64,000 bases of DNA, from contig NZ_JACOGF010000011.1 of assembly GCF_014284335.1 (NCBI RefSeq), forward strand, positions 62,001 through 126,000. Reading direction: 5' to 3'. Below, one piece after another: positions 27,153 through 37,120 of the stretch; the stretch's first letter is position 1; each line of letters begins with the position of its first letter. The translations under genes were made by a program, and so were the position numbers. This stretch comes from Undibacterium hunanense. Its GTDB lineage: Bacteria; Pseudomonadota; Gammaproteobacteria; Burkholderiales; Burkholderiaceae_D. The notes beneath the pieces are model-generated. The model was not told the origin of the DNA and made no database searches. It saw nothing but the letters and a program-made list of their open reading frames with translations.

Positions 27153-27187
27153 AAAAAAGGATCGTTGAATAATCAACGATCCTTTTT
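27153..27187. terminator. Strong bidirectional intrinsic terminator
   Basis: Stem GGATCGTTGA (27159-27168) and TCAACGATCC (27173-27182) with a four-base loop, flanked by A6 on the left and T5 on the right. It ends ribD transcription on the plus strand and the tRNA-Pro transcript on the minus strand. Confidence 0.9.
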
Positions 27188-27190
27188 AAC

Positions 27191-27267
27191 TGGTCGGAGT
27201 ACAAGGATTCGAACCTTGGACCCCCTGCTCCCAAAGCAGGTGCGCTACCGGGCTGCGCTACACTCCG
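27191..27267 (-). tRNA. tRNA-Pro (anticodon TGG), copy 2
   Basis: A 77-base cloverleaf on the minus strand with 7-base acceptor CGGAGTG/TACTCCG, anticodon stem CCTGC/GCAGG with loop reading TGG, TTCGAAT arm and encoded CCA. It is identical to the copy at 27371-27447 and is followed by the terminator at 27153-27187. Confidence 0.95.
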
Positions 27268-27370
27268 AAAAACTGGTCTGTCATTTTTTATTTCAGGCTA
27301 TTCAACTTGAAATAGCCAAGATTTGAATCTACTGAAATAAAAGGGACCGTCTGTGACGATCCCTAGAATC

Positions 27371-27447
27371 TGGTCGGAGTACAAGGATTCGAACCTTGGA
27401 CCCCCTGCTCCCAAAGCAGGTGCGCTACCGGGCTGCGCTACACTCCG
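27371..27447 (-). tRNA. tRNA-Pro (anticodon TGG), copy 1
   Basis: Identical in sequence to the tRNA-Pro 103 bases downstream on the same strand, including the encoded CCA. The spacer contains the inverted pair GGCTATT and AATAGCC, a possible processing hairpin. Confidence 0.95.
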
Positions 27448-27530
27448 AAGACCGCAATATTACCGCTTCAGAGGCTTGCTGTCAACTCGTTTGCCAGTGT
27501 CGCCCTCTATGACAGGCATTCGGCAGGCAT

Positions 27531-28415
27531 TCATAATGATTTCTTACTTTCAAAATAACGTTGCTGGCCCGTCAATGGATCATCAAAACAGATGGATTTA
27601 GCCAGAAGTTGCAAAGGCGCAGAAAAATCATCCGCCTTGCAGGGCAGGGCAACGGGATAGAAGGCATCATTCAGTATGGGCGCACCCAGGCTGCTCATAT
27701 GCAGGCGCAATTGGTGTTTTCTACCTGTCATGGGTTGTAATTGATAAAGGCTATGTTCGCCGCGTCTTTCCTTGATATTGATCAGGGTTTCTGAGTTTGG
27801 ACTGCCTTCTGCTTCGCGCATGACGAAAAACTTTTCTGCTTCTTCCATGCGGCTGTAATGACGCAACGGGAATGTCAGTTCAGGTAAATGGGCAGCAACG
27901 GCATGGTAAGTCTTTGCCATGCTTTTGCTCTGGAACAAAGATTGGTATTGGCCGCGTGTTACCGGATTATGTGAAAACAGCATTACTCCTGCTGTTTCCC
28001 GGTCCAGCCTGTGTATGGGGCTGAGATCCATCAGTCCGGTGCTTTTCTTCAGCCTGACCAGCAGGGTTTCCTGTAGAAACCGTCCAGACGGAATCACAGG
28101 CAGAAAATGTGGCTTGTCCACCACCAGCAAATGCGCATCCTGGAACAGGATGTCTTCATAAAACGGGATATGGGTTTCATGTTCCAGTTCGCGGTAGTAA
28201 AAAATACACATGCCACGTTTGACGCTGCTGCCTGCATGCAAGACTGTACCGTGCTGATCGGCGACTTCGTGTTTTTCCAGGCGTGCCTGCCAGGTGCTGG
28301 CGGTAATATCGGGAAAGTACGCTTGCAAAAAATGGAAGACATTGTCCCAATGGCCTTCAGGTATCCAGATATAGCTGGGCGCGATGCCATCGCGTACGGG
28401 AAGTGGGGCGTGCAT
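27531..28415 (-). CDS. RluA-family rRNA/tRNA pseudouridine synthase
   Basis: Isomerises specific uridines in structured RNA. The catalytic aspartate lies in IHRLDRETAGVML, the RluA/RsuA signature; the later KTYHAV and GRKHQLRLHMSSLGAPILND segments complete the core. A divergent N-terminal region of about 90 residues replaces or resembles an S4 domain. Length is 294 residues. Target RNA cannot be predicted; the closest relatives I can think of are RluA-like enzymes that act on 23S rRNA or tRNA. The ATG at 28415 has no clear ribosome-binding site. Confidence 0.88.
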   Translation of the reverse strand: MHAPLPVRDGIAPSYIWIPEGHWDNVFHFLQAYFPDITASTWQARLEKHEVADQHGTVLHAGSSVKRGMCIFYYRELEHETHIPFYEDILFQDAHLLVVDKPHFLPVIPSGRFLQETLLVRLKKSTGLMDLSPIHRLDRETAGVMLFSHNPVTRGQYQSLFQSKSMAKTYHAVAAHLPELTFPLRHYSRMEEAEKFFVMREAEGSPNSETLINIKERRGEHSLYQLQPMTGRKHQLRLHMSSLGAPILNDAFYPVALPCKADDFSAPLQLLAKSICFDDPLTGQQRYFESKKSL

Positions 28416-28624
28416 GAGGGTGATCTACTCTTAAACGGACTGATTTTCAGCGCCATACTACCACGCAGGCAGTCTGCCACTCTGGCAGCGGGCTTGATTC
28501 CAGCAATAGGCAATGTCGAAAGCTATCCGTCCCCGATGTTAAAACGGTAAAATGCTGGTTTTAACCATTAAAGCGTCTTGCCTGCCTGTCTTCAATTGGC
28601 GGTGGGATGCATGCTAGTGATCTC

Positions 28625-30019
28625 ATGACTGTACGCACCCGTTTTGCTCCCAGCCCTACCGGCTATCTTCATGTTGGCGGCGCCCGCACTGCCTTGTTCA
28701 GCTGGGCATTTGCCCGTCATTTCGGTGGCACTTTTGTGTTGCGTATTGAAGATACGGATCTTGAACGCTCCACCCCGGAAGCCGTGCAGGCAATTCTGGA
28801 TGGCATGAACTGGCTGGGCCTGCAGCATGATGAAGGTCCGTTCTACCAGATGAAGCGTATGGACAGATACAGTGAAGTCCTGGCCGACATGCTGGTCAAA
28901 GGTACGGCGTACCACTGCTATTCGTCGCCAGAAGAAGTCGAAGCCATGCGTGAACGTCAGCGTGCTGCCGGCGACAAACCGCGCTATGACGGTACCTGGC
29001 GTCCAGAAGCTGGCAAAACCCTGCCAGCAATACCGGCTGACCGCAAACCCGTCATCCGCTTTAAAAACCCGCTGGATGGCGAAGTCAGCTGGCTGGATGT
29101 CGTCAAAGGACAAATCACCATCGCCAATCGCGAGCTCGATGACCTGGTCATTGCCCGTCCAGATGGCACGCCAACTTATAACTTCTGCGTCGCTGTCGAT
29201 GACTGGGACATGCAGATCACTCACGTTATCCGTGGTGACGATCATGTCAATAACACACCGCGCCAGATCAATATTCTCAATGCGCTGGGCGCGACCCTGC
29301 CGCATTATGGTCATCTGCCGATGATCCTGGGGGCGGATGGACAAAAGCTGTCCAAACGTCATGGCGCTGTCAGTGTGATGGATTATCCACTGCAAGGCTA
29401 TCTGCCTGAAGCCATGTTGAACTACCTGGCGCGTCTGGGCTGGAGTCATGGTGATGACGAAATCTTTTCCATGGAGCAGATGTGCAGCTGGTTCGATTTA
29501 AATCATTTGTCTGGTTCTGCTGCCCAGTTCAATCCTGAAAAACTTGCCTGGGTCAATAATCATTACATCAAGGCAGCCGACAATCAGCGTCTGGCTGATT
29601 TGATCAAGCCGCAAATGCTGAATGACGGTGCACAGTTCGACAATGCGCCGCCATTGACAGCGGTGATCGCACTCTTGAAAGAACGTGCCAATACCACATT
29701 AGAACTGGGGCAGGCAGCCATGCTGTTTTATCGTCAGCCAGCCGCAGACCCGGCACTGATGACACAGCACGTGACAGAAGCCGTATTGCCCGCCTTGCGT
29801 CAATACGCTGAACTGTGCAAAACCGTAGAGTGGAATAAGGCGGCCCTGTCTGCCGCCATGAAACAAACCCTGGCTGATTTCTCGTTGAAGATGCCGCAAC
29901 TGGCCATGCCTTTGCGCTTGCTGCTGACAGGTCAATTGCAAACACCATCCATTGACGCGGTGATAGAGCTGTTTGGCCGTGAAGTTGTTTTGCAGCGTTT
30001 AAGCCTTATTGCAGTTTAG
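28625..30019 (+). CDS. gltX: Glutamyl-tRNA synthetase
   Basis: Class I synthetase that charges tRNA-Glu. Motif HIGH appears within [18 protein letters not shown] and KMSKS as KLSKRHG. The anticodon-binding alpha-helical domain follows in the C-terminal third. With the ATG at 28625 the protein has 464 residues and begins [13 protein letters not shown], as in most homologues. An in-frame ATG at 28607 would add six residues and has a G-rich stretch directly before it, so that start is also possible. Two tRNA-Glu genes lie within 310 bases downstream, so the enzyme and its substrate are neighbours. Confidence 0.96.
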   Translation: MTVRTRFAPSPTGYLHVGGARTALFSWAFARHFGGTFVLRIEDTDLERSTPEAVQAILDGMNWLGLQHDEGPFYQMKRMDRYSEVLADMLVKGTAYHCYSSPEEVEAMRERQRAAGDKPRYDGTWRPEAGKTLPAIPADRKPVIRFKNPLDGEVSWLDVVKGQITIANRELDDLVIARPDGTPTYNFCVAVDDWDMQITHVIRGDDHVNNTPRQINILNALGATLPHYGHLPMILGADGQKLSKRHGAVSVMDYPLQGYLPEAMLNYLARLGWSHGDDEIFSMEQMCSWFDLNHLSGSAAQFNPEKLAWVNNHYIKAADNQRLADLIKPQMLNDGAQFDNAPPLTAVIALLKERANTTLELGQAAMLFYRQPAADPALMTQHVTEAVLPALRQYAELCKTVEWNKAALSAAMKQTLADFSLKMPQLAMPLRLLLTGQLQTPSIDAVIELFGREVVLQRLSLIAV

Positions 30020-30033
30020 TGAGGGTGGGGGGC

Positions 30034-30062
30034 TTTACATCTTATGAAGCTTCCCCTATAAT
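30034..30062 (+). promoter_or_regulatory. Sigma-70 promoter of the tRNA-Ala/Glu cluster
   Basis: TTTACA (30034-30039), 17-base spacer, TATAAT (30057-30062), ending 22 bases before tRNA-Ala. Spacing is optimal and the -10 is perfect. Confidence 0.85.
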
Positions 30063-30084
30063 CTCGTTTCTGTTCTGCAGCGTC

Positions 30085-30160
<76 letters not shown>

Positions 30161-30191
30161 AAAGATGCGCAGCAGCAGAACATAACTTGTT

Positions 30192-30267
30192 GTCCCCATC
30201 GTCTAGAGGCCTAGGACATCACCCTTTCACGGTGAGTACAGGGGTTCGAATCCCCTTGGGGACGCCA
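30192..30267 (+). tRNA. tRNA-Glu (anticodon TTC), copy 1
   Basis: A 76-base cloverleaf, GTCCCCA acceptor, anticodon loop CTTTCAC (TTC), TTCGAAT arm and encoded CCA. It is 31 bases after tRNA-Ala and identical to the copy at 30328-30403. Confidence 0.95.
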
Positions 30268-30327
30268 ATCAACTTCATCAAGTTCATTGTGGACAACAAG
30301 TTAAGGTCAGTAATACGGACAGATTTT

Positions 30328-30403
30328 GTCCCCATCGTCTAGAGGCCTAGGACATCACCCTTTCACGGTGAGTACAGGGGTTCGAATCCCCTTGGGGACG
30401 CCA
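30328..30403 (+). tRNA. tRNA-Glu (anticodon TTC), copy 2
   Basis: Identical to copy 1, 60 bases downstream of it, ending with encoded CCA. A strong terminator follows at 30425-30457. Confidence 0.95.
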
Positions 30404-30424
30404 GTAAGCTCTTTTGAAGAGAAT

Positions 30425-30457
30425 AAAAAGCCTTGAGAAATCAAGGCTTTTTGCTTT
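30425..30457 (+). terminator. Intrinsic terminator of the tRNA cluster
   Basis: AAAAAGCCTTGA (30425-30436) pairs perfectly with TCAAGGCTTTTT (30441-30452) around a four-base loop, followed by GCTTTTC. Confidence 0.9.
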
Positions 30458-30552
30458 TCTGCTGCAGATTTTATTTGTGCCGGATTATGTCCGTAAAATC
30501 CACTTTCCGTTCAGTCCATGCCAGAACAGAAAGCAGTTAGTTACAGCGCAGC

Positions 30553-31608
30553 TTATTTCTTGGTTTGATAAATCTTGTCGAACTCACCGCCATCATCAAA
30601 GTGTTTTTTCTGTGCCTGTTTCCAGCCACCGAATACCTCATCCACGGTGAACAGACTCACAGGCTTGAACGACGCTGCATATTTTTTTGCTGCGATTTCT
30701 GAACGTGGACGCAGATAATGTTTGGCGATCAGGTCCTGGCCGGCTTCGGTGTACAGGAATTGCAAATAGCCGGTAGCGATTTTGCGCGTGCCCAGTTTGT
30801 CAGCCACCTTGTCTACTACGGCGACCGGGGATTCTGCCAGGATGGAAATCTTGGGATACACCACTTCAAAATTGTCACCAAATTCCTGACGTACCAGTTG
30901 CACTTCATTTTCAAAGGTTACCAGTACATCGCCGATTTCACGCTGTGTAAAGGTGGTGGTGGCGCCGCGTCCACCGCCATCAAGTACCGGCACATTCTTG
31001 AATAAATTTTCCACCAGTTGTCGGGCTTGTGCTTCGGTGCCGCCATTTTTAATCACGGATCCCCATGCGGCAAGATAGCTGTAGCGGCCATTGCCGGATG
31101 TCTTGGGGTTGGGGATGATGACTTTCAGGCCAGGCTTGCCAAGGTCATCCCAGTTGGCGATATGTTTGGGGTTACCCTTGCGTGTCAGGAACACCATGGT
31201 GGAATAAAAAGGCGCAGCATTGTTCGGGAATTGTTTGGCCCAGTCTTGCGGCAGCAAACCCTTGTCTGCCAGGATATCAATATCATTTGCCTGATTCATG
31301 GTAACGACCGAAGCTTCCAGTCCGTCGATCACAGAGCGTGCCTGTTTGCTGGAGCCACCATGTGACTGATTGACACTGACGGTTTCGCCGGTTTTCTTTT
31401 TCCAGTCGGCGACAAAGGCCGGATTGATATCCTTGAACAATTCCCTGGTGACGTCATACGAAGCGTTCAGGATGCTATTGGCTGCCTGTGCCGATGTATA
31501 GGTGGCAAACAGACCTATGCCTGCAATCAGCAGGGCAACGCTGATGCTTTTGCGGCGCAGACTCTGCCGTTTTTCGATGAGTTGCTGGATATGCTTGATT
31601 CTTGTCAT
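30553..31608 (-). CDS. sbp: Periplasmic sulfate-binding protein
   Basis: Binds sulfate or thiosulfate for an ABC importer. A signal peptide of about 42 residues has a long basic front (RRKSISVALLIAGIGLF) and ends at AQAAN. The mature start ILNASYDVTRELF, then NQSHGGSSKQARSV, MNQANDIDIL, NPKTSGNGRYSYLAAWG and TFENEVQL are hallmarks of Sbp/CysP. AGGAG lies before the ATG. The permease and ATPase genes (cysTWA) are not beside it, so this is an isolated receptor that must work with a transporter encoded elsewhere. The N-terminal extension ahead of the signal core is longer than usual. Confidence 0.93.
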   Translation of the reverse strand: MTRIKHIQQLIEKRQSLRRKSISVALLIAGIGLFATYTSAQAANSILNASYDVTRELFKDINPAFVADWKKKTGETVSVNQSHGGSSKQARSVIDGLEASVVTMNQANDIDILADKGLLPQDWAKQFPNNAAPFYSTMVFLTRKGNPKHIANWDDLGKPGLKVIIPNPKTSGNGRYSYLAAWGSVIKNGGTEAQARQLVENLFKNVPVLDGGGRGATTTFTQREIGDVLVTFENEVQLVRQEFGDNFEVVYPKISILAESPVAVVDKVADKLGTRKIATGYLQFLYTEAGQDLIAKHYLRPRSEIAAKKYAASFKPVSLFTVDEVFGGWKQAQKKHFDDGGEFDKIYQTKK

Positions 31609-31858
31609 GTATTACTCCTGTATTTTTGCCAGTGTTGGGGTAGTCCCATCTTGCGCAAAAATGACGGCCTTGGGAACGATGATATTTCTGTTTGCTTATT
31701 TGAAAAATGTATATCAAGTGCCCTTGTTGGCCTCTGGCAAGCATAAACCGCATAAGCTTGCGCAAAATCAGTCTGGCAGAGCAACATGTTGTTGGTGCAA
31801 AGCGGCGCTTAATTTTGTTACACTGATTGCTTGATATATTTATTCCTGGTCAAATCCT

Positions 31859-33418
31859 ATGAAGATGATCCCCTCCCTGATGGCAGCTTTGCTGGCTACC
31901 AGCTTTGCAAGTCTGCCCGTATTGGCGGCAGACGCCAAGGCATCCGCATCTGCGCATGCTGCACAAAATGGTATTGATTGGCGCAAAGACAATAATGTTG
32001 ATGCGGCCTTTGCCCAGGCCAAGGCAAGCAACAAACCCCTGTTCCTGTACTGGGGTGCGATCTGGTGCCCGCCTTGTAACCAGGTCAAGGCGACCATCTT
32101 CAACCGTCAGGAATTTATCGACAAATCGCGTCATTTCATCCCCGTCTATCTGGATGGGGATACGCCGGGGGCACAAAAATTTGCGGCGCAATTCAAGGTG
32201 CGTGGTTACCCGACCATGATTCTTTTCAAGCCGGATGGAACAGAAATCACCCGCCTGCCAGGCGAGGTGGATTCAGAACGTTACTTGCAGGTATTGACGC
32301 TGGCCCTGAACACCAGTCTGTCGGTGCAAGACACCTTGAAGCTGGCACTGGCTGGTGGCAAAACTTTGAAAAATGAAGACTGGAGCCTGCTCGCAGATTA
32401 TTCATGGGATGACCCTGAACAGAAACTGATCGCTGGTAAAGACCTGCCCGCTACTTTGCTGAAACTGTCTGAATTGAGCCCTGCCGGTCTGCATGCGACA
32501 CGCTTGTATCTGCGTGGCATTTATGCGGCGGCCACGGCCAAGCCTGGTCAGGCTCTGCCAGCGATAGACAAGGCACAGGCTAGCGAGAAAATCCTGAAAG
32601 CCATTTCAGATGCCAACACAGCGCGCGACAATATGGATTTGTTGTCCTATGGGGCAGGGGAAGTAACTGAATTTCTGACCACGGTCAAATCAGATTCACG
32701 CAACAAGCTGGTACGCGCCTGGAATGTAGCGCTGGTCAAACTGGCCGATGATGCGACGCTGTCCAAGACCGACCGGCTGGGCGCTGTCGGTGCCCAGGTG
32801 GCCCTGGCCAGTCTGGACAATGCCAAGCCAGAGGCAGCTTTGCAAAAGGATGTACAAAAGCGTGTGGGCCTGATCGAACAGGCGACTACCGATGCCTATG
32901 AGCGTCAGTCCGTGGTCAATGCAGCTGCTCACGCACTGGGGGATGCCGGTTTGCTGGACGATGCTGATGCCTTACTGAAGGCCGAACTCAAGCGTTCCCA
33001 TTCGCCTTACTATTTCATGTCCACCCTGGGTTCGAATGCAAAAAAACGCGGCGACAAGGTGGCGGCAGCAAACTGGTATGAGCAGGCGTATGACGCTGCC
33101 AAAGGCCCGGCCACCCGCTTGCAATGGGGTTCCAACTACGTCAGCAATCTGGTGGATCTGGCACCGAATGATGATGCGCGTATAACCAAGGCTGTACAAA
33201 GCGTATTTGGTGAAGCAGCGAAAGTGGACAATGCCTTCTATGAGCGCAATCGTGCTTATCTGGAAAAGATGGGTAAGAAACTCATAGACTGGAATAAAGA
33301 GGGCAAGCATCAGGTCGCCTACCAGAAAGCTCGCACGCAACTCGATGGTATCTGCGGCAAGCTGCCCGCGACTGATCCGCAAAAGGCAGTGTGTCAGGGC
33401 GTATTACTGAAATCCTGA
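31859..33418 (+). CDS. Exported thioredoxin-family protein with long helical C-terminal region
   Basis: A 519-residue protein with a signal peptide ending at VLAAD and a thioredoxin domain (about 40-150): the active site Cys70-Pro-Pro-Cys73 (IWCPPCNQ) and the cis-proline in RGYPTMILF. The Asp-Gly-Asp insert (YLDGDTPGAQ) resembles the DsbD-gamma/thiol:disulfide-reductase-like DUF953 group. The remaining 350 residues are helical and TPR-like, ending with Cys in GICGKLPATDPQKAVCQG. Probable role: periplasmic disulfide reduction of an unknown partner. The ATG at 31859 or 31865 could both serve. It is divergent from sbp. Confidence 0.85.
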   Translation: MKMIPSLMAALLATSFASLPVLAADAKASASAHAAQNGIDWRKDNNVDAAFAQAKASNKPLFLYWGAIWCPPCNQVKATIFNRQEFIDKSRHFIPVYLDGDTPGAQKFAAQFKVRGYPTMILFKPDGTEITRLPGEVDSERYLQVLTLALNTSLSVQDTLKLALAGGKTLKNEDWSLLADYSWDDPEQKLIAGKDLPATLLKLSELSPAGLHATRLYLRGIYAAATAKPGQALPAIDKAQASEKILKAISDANTARDNMDLLSYGAGEVTEFLTTVKSDSRNKLVRAWNVALVKLADDATLSKTDRLGAVGAQVALASLDNAKPEAALQKDVQKRVGLIEQATTDAYERQSVVNAAAHALGDAGLLDDADALLKAELKRSHSPYYFMSTLGSNAKKRGDKVAAANWYEQAYDAAKGPATRLQWGSNYVSNLVDLAPNDDARITKAVQSVFGEAAKVDNAFYERNRAYLEKMGKKLIDWNKEGKHQVAYQKARTQLDGICGKLPATDPQKAVCQGVLLKS

Positions 33419-33464
33419 TCGCTTACTAATTCAGTTCAGGTAACGGAACTTGAATTGGACTGGA

Positions 33465-33500
33465 ATAAAAAAATCCCGCGACAGCAATCGCGGGATTTCT
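33465..33500. terminator. Bidirectional intrinsic terminator
   Basis: AAATCCCGCGA (33471-33481) pairs with TCGCGGGATTT (33488-33498), loop of 6 bases, with a flanking A run on the left and T-rich sequence on the right. It separates two convergent genes. Confidence 0.88.
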
Positions 33501-33541
33501 TATTTGTGACTGGATATTAAAGCGCGATCAGTCATGCTTGA

Positions 33542-35119
33542 TTAGTCAGGTTTGAATTGGTGCGCAAAAGTAAACTCATCCGCCCTGGCCTTGTAATGCA
33601 GGCCCTTGCGCAAAGCCCAACTGGCGTATTGATGGTGCAGCGGGATCACGGCATAGTCTTGCAAGGCGATGGCTGCCGCTTTTTTGGCAAAGGCTTCATG
33701 CTTGTCGGCTTCAACGGCTGCCAGCGATGACTCTATCGCTTCATCCAGCGCACGATTGCTGTATTTGCCCCAGTTCCAGCTACCCCAGCCGTTTTCGGCA
33801 TTGGTCGTGCCCAAAATGGTACGCAGCGCGAAATCACCGGCCAGCGAACCCCAGCCCAGCAGGGCCATGCTGTAATCACCCTTGGCCGCTTTCGGGAAAT
33901 ACACTGCCAGTGGTTGTGTCTCTACCTTGGCCTGTATGCCGACCTTGCTCAGAAATTGCGCTACCGTCTGCACGATCTGTTCATCATTGATATAGCGGTT
34001 ATTCGGCCCGTGCAGGGTGATGGCAAAGCCATTTGGATAGCCAGCCTCAGCCAGCAATTTCTTTGCACCTTCCGGGTCATAGGCTTCGACCTTCAAACTG
34101 TCGTTATAGCCAAACACACCGGGGGCGACCAGGTTGGATGCTGGTACAGCCAATCCTTCGAGTATGCGTTCAGTCAATGCGTTGCGGTTGATGGCCTTGG
34201 CGATCGCCTTGCGCACGCGTATATCCTTCAGCGGATTGGTCGCCAGCGGTTTGCCAGCCTTGTCGGTAATGTAAGGCGATACTCTGGATTGGTGGTCCAG
34301 TTGCCAGAACACGGTACGCCAGGAAATCTTTTGTTCCAGTTTGAATTTTGGATTGCTCTTCAGTTTGCTCAAATCTGCCGGAGGTATGCTTTCTATGACA
34401 TCGACATCGCCAGACAACAGGGCTGCCATGCGCGGTGCGCCTGCGCTGATGATGCGGAAAGTGACTTTGTCCCAGGCTGATTTTTCACCCCAGTAGGCAT
34501 CATTTTTTGTCAGTTCTACGGCATCGCCACGTTTGAAGCTGGCGAACTTGTAGGGGCCGGTACCGATGGCTGCCTTGCCGCTGTTGAAATCGTCAGTGCT
34601 GGCCTGCAACGTGGCTTTCTTTGAAACGATGAAGATGGAACTCATGTCCAGCGGTAGCGGACCATAAGCTGTTGCTGTCTTCAGGCGCAGCGTGTACGGG
34701 TCAACAATTTGCTTGCCGACAATCTGCTTGGTGAAGCTGGTATAGGGGCCGGGGCTATTCTTTATCTGCGCTGGCCGGTCGAGAGAAAACACGACATCCT
34801 CTGCCGTCATCTCGCTGCCATCATGAAATTTTACGCCGTGGCGTAATTTGAATTCCCAGGTGGTGGGTTTGATGGCCTTCCAGGACAAGGCCAGTCCAGG
34901 TGCGATACGACCGTCAGAATCGACGCTGACCAATGCTTCAAACAGATGCGAAGCCATGGCATTGTTGGGGCCACTGTTGAAATAATGCGGGTCCAGGGAG
35001 TTTACATCTGCCGCCAAACCGATTTTGAGATTGGCAGCATGACTGAAGCTTGGTAAAGCAACACCGATTGAAACGGCAAGCAGAGCAGGGACAAACAATT
35101 TTTTTGAAATGGAAAACAT
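33542..35119 (-). CDS. ABC transporter peptide/glutathione-binding protein (SBP family 5)
   Basis: A 525-residue periplasmic receptor of the DppA/OppA/GsiB type. The signal peptide ends at FSHAAN. Hallmarks are the mature N-terminus LKIGLAADVNSLDPHYFN, LRHGVKFHDGSEMTAEDVVFSLDR (quoted in part as KFHDGSEMTAEDV) and DIRVRKAIAKAINR. GsiB-like glutathione or dipeptide binding is likely. I start at ATG 35119, which has AAGG six bases upstream; a TTG two codons earlier is not preferred. No permease or ATPase gene is adjacent, so like sbp it is an isolated receptor. Confidence 0.9.
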   Translation of the reverse strand: MFSISKKLFVPALLAVSIGVALPSFSHAANLKIGLAADVNSLDPHYFNSGPNNAMASHLFEALVSVDSDGRIAPGLALSWKAIKPTTWEFKLRHGVKFHDGSEMTAEDVVFSLDRPAQIKNSPGPYTSFTKQIVGKQIVDPYTLRLKTATAYGPLPLDMSSIFIVSKKATLQASTDDFNSGKAAIGTGPYKFASFKRGDAVELTKNDAYWGEKSAWDKVTFRIISAGAPRMAALLSGDVDVIESIPPADLSKLKSNPKFKLEQKISWRTVFWQLDHQSRVSPYITDKAGKPLATNPLKDIRVRKAIAKAINRNALTERILEGLAVPASNLVAPGVFGYNDSLKVEAYDPEGAKKLLAEAGYPNGFAITLHGPNNRYINDEQIVQTVAQFLSKVGIQAKVETQPLAVYFPKAAKGDYSMALLGWGSLAGDFALRTILGTTNAENGWGSWNWGKYSNRALDEAIESSLAAVEADKHEAFAKKAAAIALQDYAVIPLHHQYASWALRKGLHYKARADEFTFAHQFKPD

Positions 35120-35471
35120 GGGCAACCTTCAAGCTTTAATAGCGCAAGCTTACCATTGCCTGAACATTTCATCAGAACAGGGATTGCATTTGTATATATG
35201 AAACATATTCTAGTTTTTTTGATAAGGCGAATTTACAAATGGAAGCATTTTCTACAAGAGCGACACGATGCAAATGAGCGTGCAGGGCGGACGGTTGCAC
35301 GTCTGTAACAATCCACAGTTTTGCCGCATTTGATTTACATATCGTTACTTGTGAAAGCACTTCCCATGCCTCTATATTGAGGACATAAGAAAAACAGATA
35401 AGCAAAGACATTTTTCTTCTGAGTAAATACTTTCACAGTTTCCACAGTTTCAATAACGGGTATAAAAATAT
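35120..35471. other. Divergent AT-rich intergenic region
   Basis: A 352-base spacer between the peptide-binding protein and the DUF1800 gene, more AT-rich than its surroundings. It has a direct 9-base repeat, CACAGTTTC at 35434-35442 and 35443-35451, close to the DUF1800 start. Promoters for both genes must be here but no textbook pair stands out. Confidence 0.45.
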
Positions 35472-37055
35472 ATGAAAAACCTGGCAAAAATTTCTGGCTC
35501 GCTGCTATTGGTCATTACTGCAAGTATCTGTTCAGTGCCGGGCTCTGCTGCCGCTGCCGTTTCAACGGATGCAGAAGTGGTGCATGTATTGAACCGTCTG
35601 GCTTTTGGCCCGCGCCCCGGTGATATAGAACGGGTAAAGAAAATGGGTGTGGACAGTTATATCGAACAACAATTGAATCCACAATCCCTGCCTTTGCCAG
35701 AAGGTTTGCAAACAAAACTGAAATCCCTTGATGTCATGGGACAGAGTGCAGGATCTATATTGTTTGATTATCAAAAAGCCCTGAAAGATACCAACGATGG
35801 GTCTGATGCAGCACAAAAGAAGCGTCGTGAGCTGGTAGGTCGCATCATTGAACAAACCGCGCAAGCGAGGTTGTATCGGGCGATAGAAAGCTCACACCAG
35901 TTGGAAGAGGTGATGCTGGATTTCTGGTTCAATCATTTCAATGTCTTCAATGGCAAAGGCCTGGACCGTGCACTGGTTGCCAGTTATGAGCGTGATGCCA
36001 TTCGGCCCTATGTCTTTGGCAATTTCCGTGATTTGCTGGGGGCAACGGCCAAGCACCCTGCGATGTTGTTTTATCTTGATAACTGGCTGTCCACCTCGGC
36101 CGATTTTCATGCAAATGGCCGTCAGGCCAAGGCAGCAGGGCAGAAGGGCAAGTCGAATGGTTTGAATGAAAATTATGCCCGTGAAATTATGGAGTTGCAT
36201 ACTCTGGGCGTGGATGGTGGTTATACCCAGAAAGATGTGACTGAACTGGCGCGCATGCTGACAGGCTGGACATTTGATCAGCGCGCCATGCTCAGGAATA
36301 ATCAGAATTTTTATTTCGATGCCGACAGGCACGATAATGGCAGCAAACAATGGCTGGGGAAAACCATTGCACCACGTGGTCAGGCAGAAGCAGAATTTGC
36401 GCTGGATGTTCTGGCCATGCACCCAGCCACTGCCCGTCATCTGAGTTTCAAGCTGGCACAGTATTTTGTCGCCGACAAACCTGCACCAGCATTGGTGGAC
36501 ATGCTGGCCAAACGTTATCTGGATACCCATGGTGACATCCGTGCGGTGCTGCAAAGCCTGTTTGCCAGTGCCGAGTTTCGTGATCCGCACAATATGGGAA
36601 TGAAATATAAAACCCCGTACCAATACGTCATATCTGCCATCCGTGCCAGCGATGTACCAGTGCAAAACGTCCGGCCTGTACTGGGTGTGCTGGCGCAACT
36701 GGGTATGCCCCTGTACGGTAGCCAGACGCCAGATGGTTATAAAAATACCCAGGATGCCTGGATGAACCCGGATGCCATTACACGTCGCATCAACTTTGCC
36801 ACGGCTCTTGCGACAGGACGCCTGCCATTCGACAAGGACATTGAAGATGGCGAAAAAATGGGTAAGAAACAATTGGCCAAACAGGCTGAAGAAAAATCAG
36901 ACCGGCCAGTAGTGATGCCTGCCGTGAGTGCCGCAGCCTTGATCCAAACCATGGGCGCAGGCTTGTCTGGTCGCACCATAGAAATAGTGAATGGCAATCA
37001 GGAAGCTTTACGCGCAGCCCTGATCCTGGGCAGCCCGGATTTTATGCAGCATTGA
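35472..37055 (+). CDS. DUF1800 family exported protein
   Basis: A 527-residue protein of the DUF1800 family, with a signal peptide ending near PGSAAAAV. Typical features are HVLNRLAFGPRPGD at the mature start, MLDFWFNHFNVF, NENYAREIMELHTLGVDGGYTQ (quoted in part) and ELARMLTGWTF. The family is helical, exported, of unknown biochemical function, and almost always beside a DUF1501 gene, as here: the partner starts 65 bases downstream. No good ribosome-binding site precedes the ATG at 35472. Both proteins of this pair were suggested in other bacteria to be part of cell-surface or secreted-polymer handling; this is uncertain. Confidence 0.92.
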   Translation: MKNLAKISGSLLLVITASICSVPGSAAAAVSTDAEVVHVLNRLAFGPRPGDIERVKKMGVDSYIEQQLNPQSLPLPEGLQTKLKSLDVMGQSAGSILFDYQKALKDTNDGSDAAQKKRRELVGRIIEQTAQARLYRAIESSHQLEEVMLDFWFNHFNVFNGKGLDRALVASYERDAIRPYVFGNFRDLLGATAKHPAMLFYLDNWLSTSADFHANGRQAKAAGQKGKSNGLNENYAREIMELHTLGVDGGYTQKDVTELARMLTGWTFDQRAMLRNNQNFYFDADRHDNGSKQWLGKTIAPRGQAEAEFALDVLAMHPATARHLSFKLAQYFVADKPAPALVDMLAKRYLDTHGDIRAVLQSLFASAEFRDPHNMGMKYKTPYQYVISAIRASDVPVQNVRPVLGVLAQLGMPLYGSQTPDGYKNTQDAWMNPDAITRRINFATALATGRLPFDKDIEDGEKMGKKQLAKQAEEKSDRPVVMPAVSAAALIQTMGAGLSGRTIEIVNGNQEALRAALILGSPDFMQH

Positions 37056-37120
37056 AAAGCGACTGGCAAGCAGACGGCTGTGATTGAACGATGTGCACCA
37101 TCCAGAATGAAGAGAATAAA

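Noticed and set aside
28592-29449. Open frame on the minus strand, about 285 codons
   Set aside because: Antisense to gltX, a conserved synthetase; no homology seen.
35892-36872. Open frame on the minus strand, about 326 codons
   Set aside because: Antisense to the DUF1800 gene; codon pattern is the mirror of that gene and there is no ribosome-binding site.
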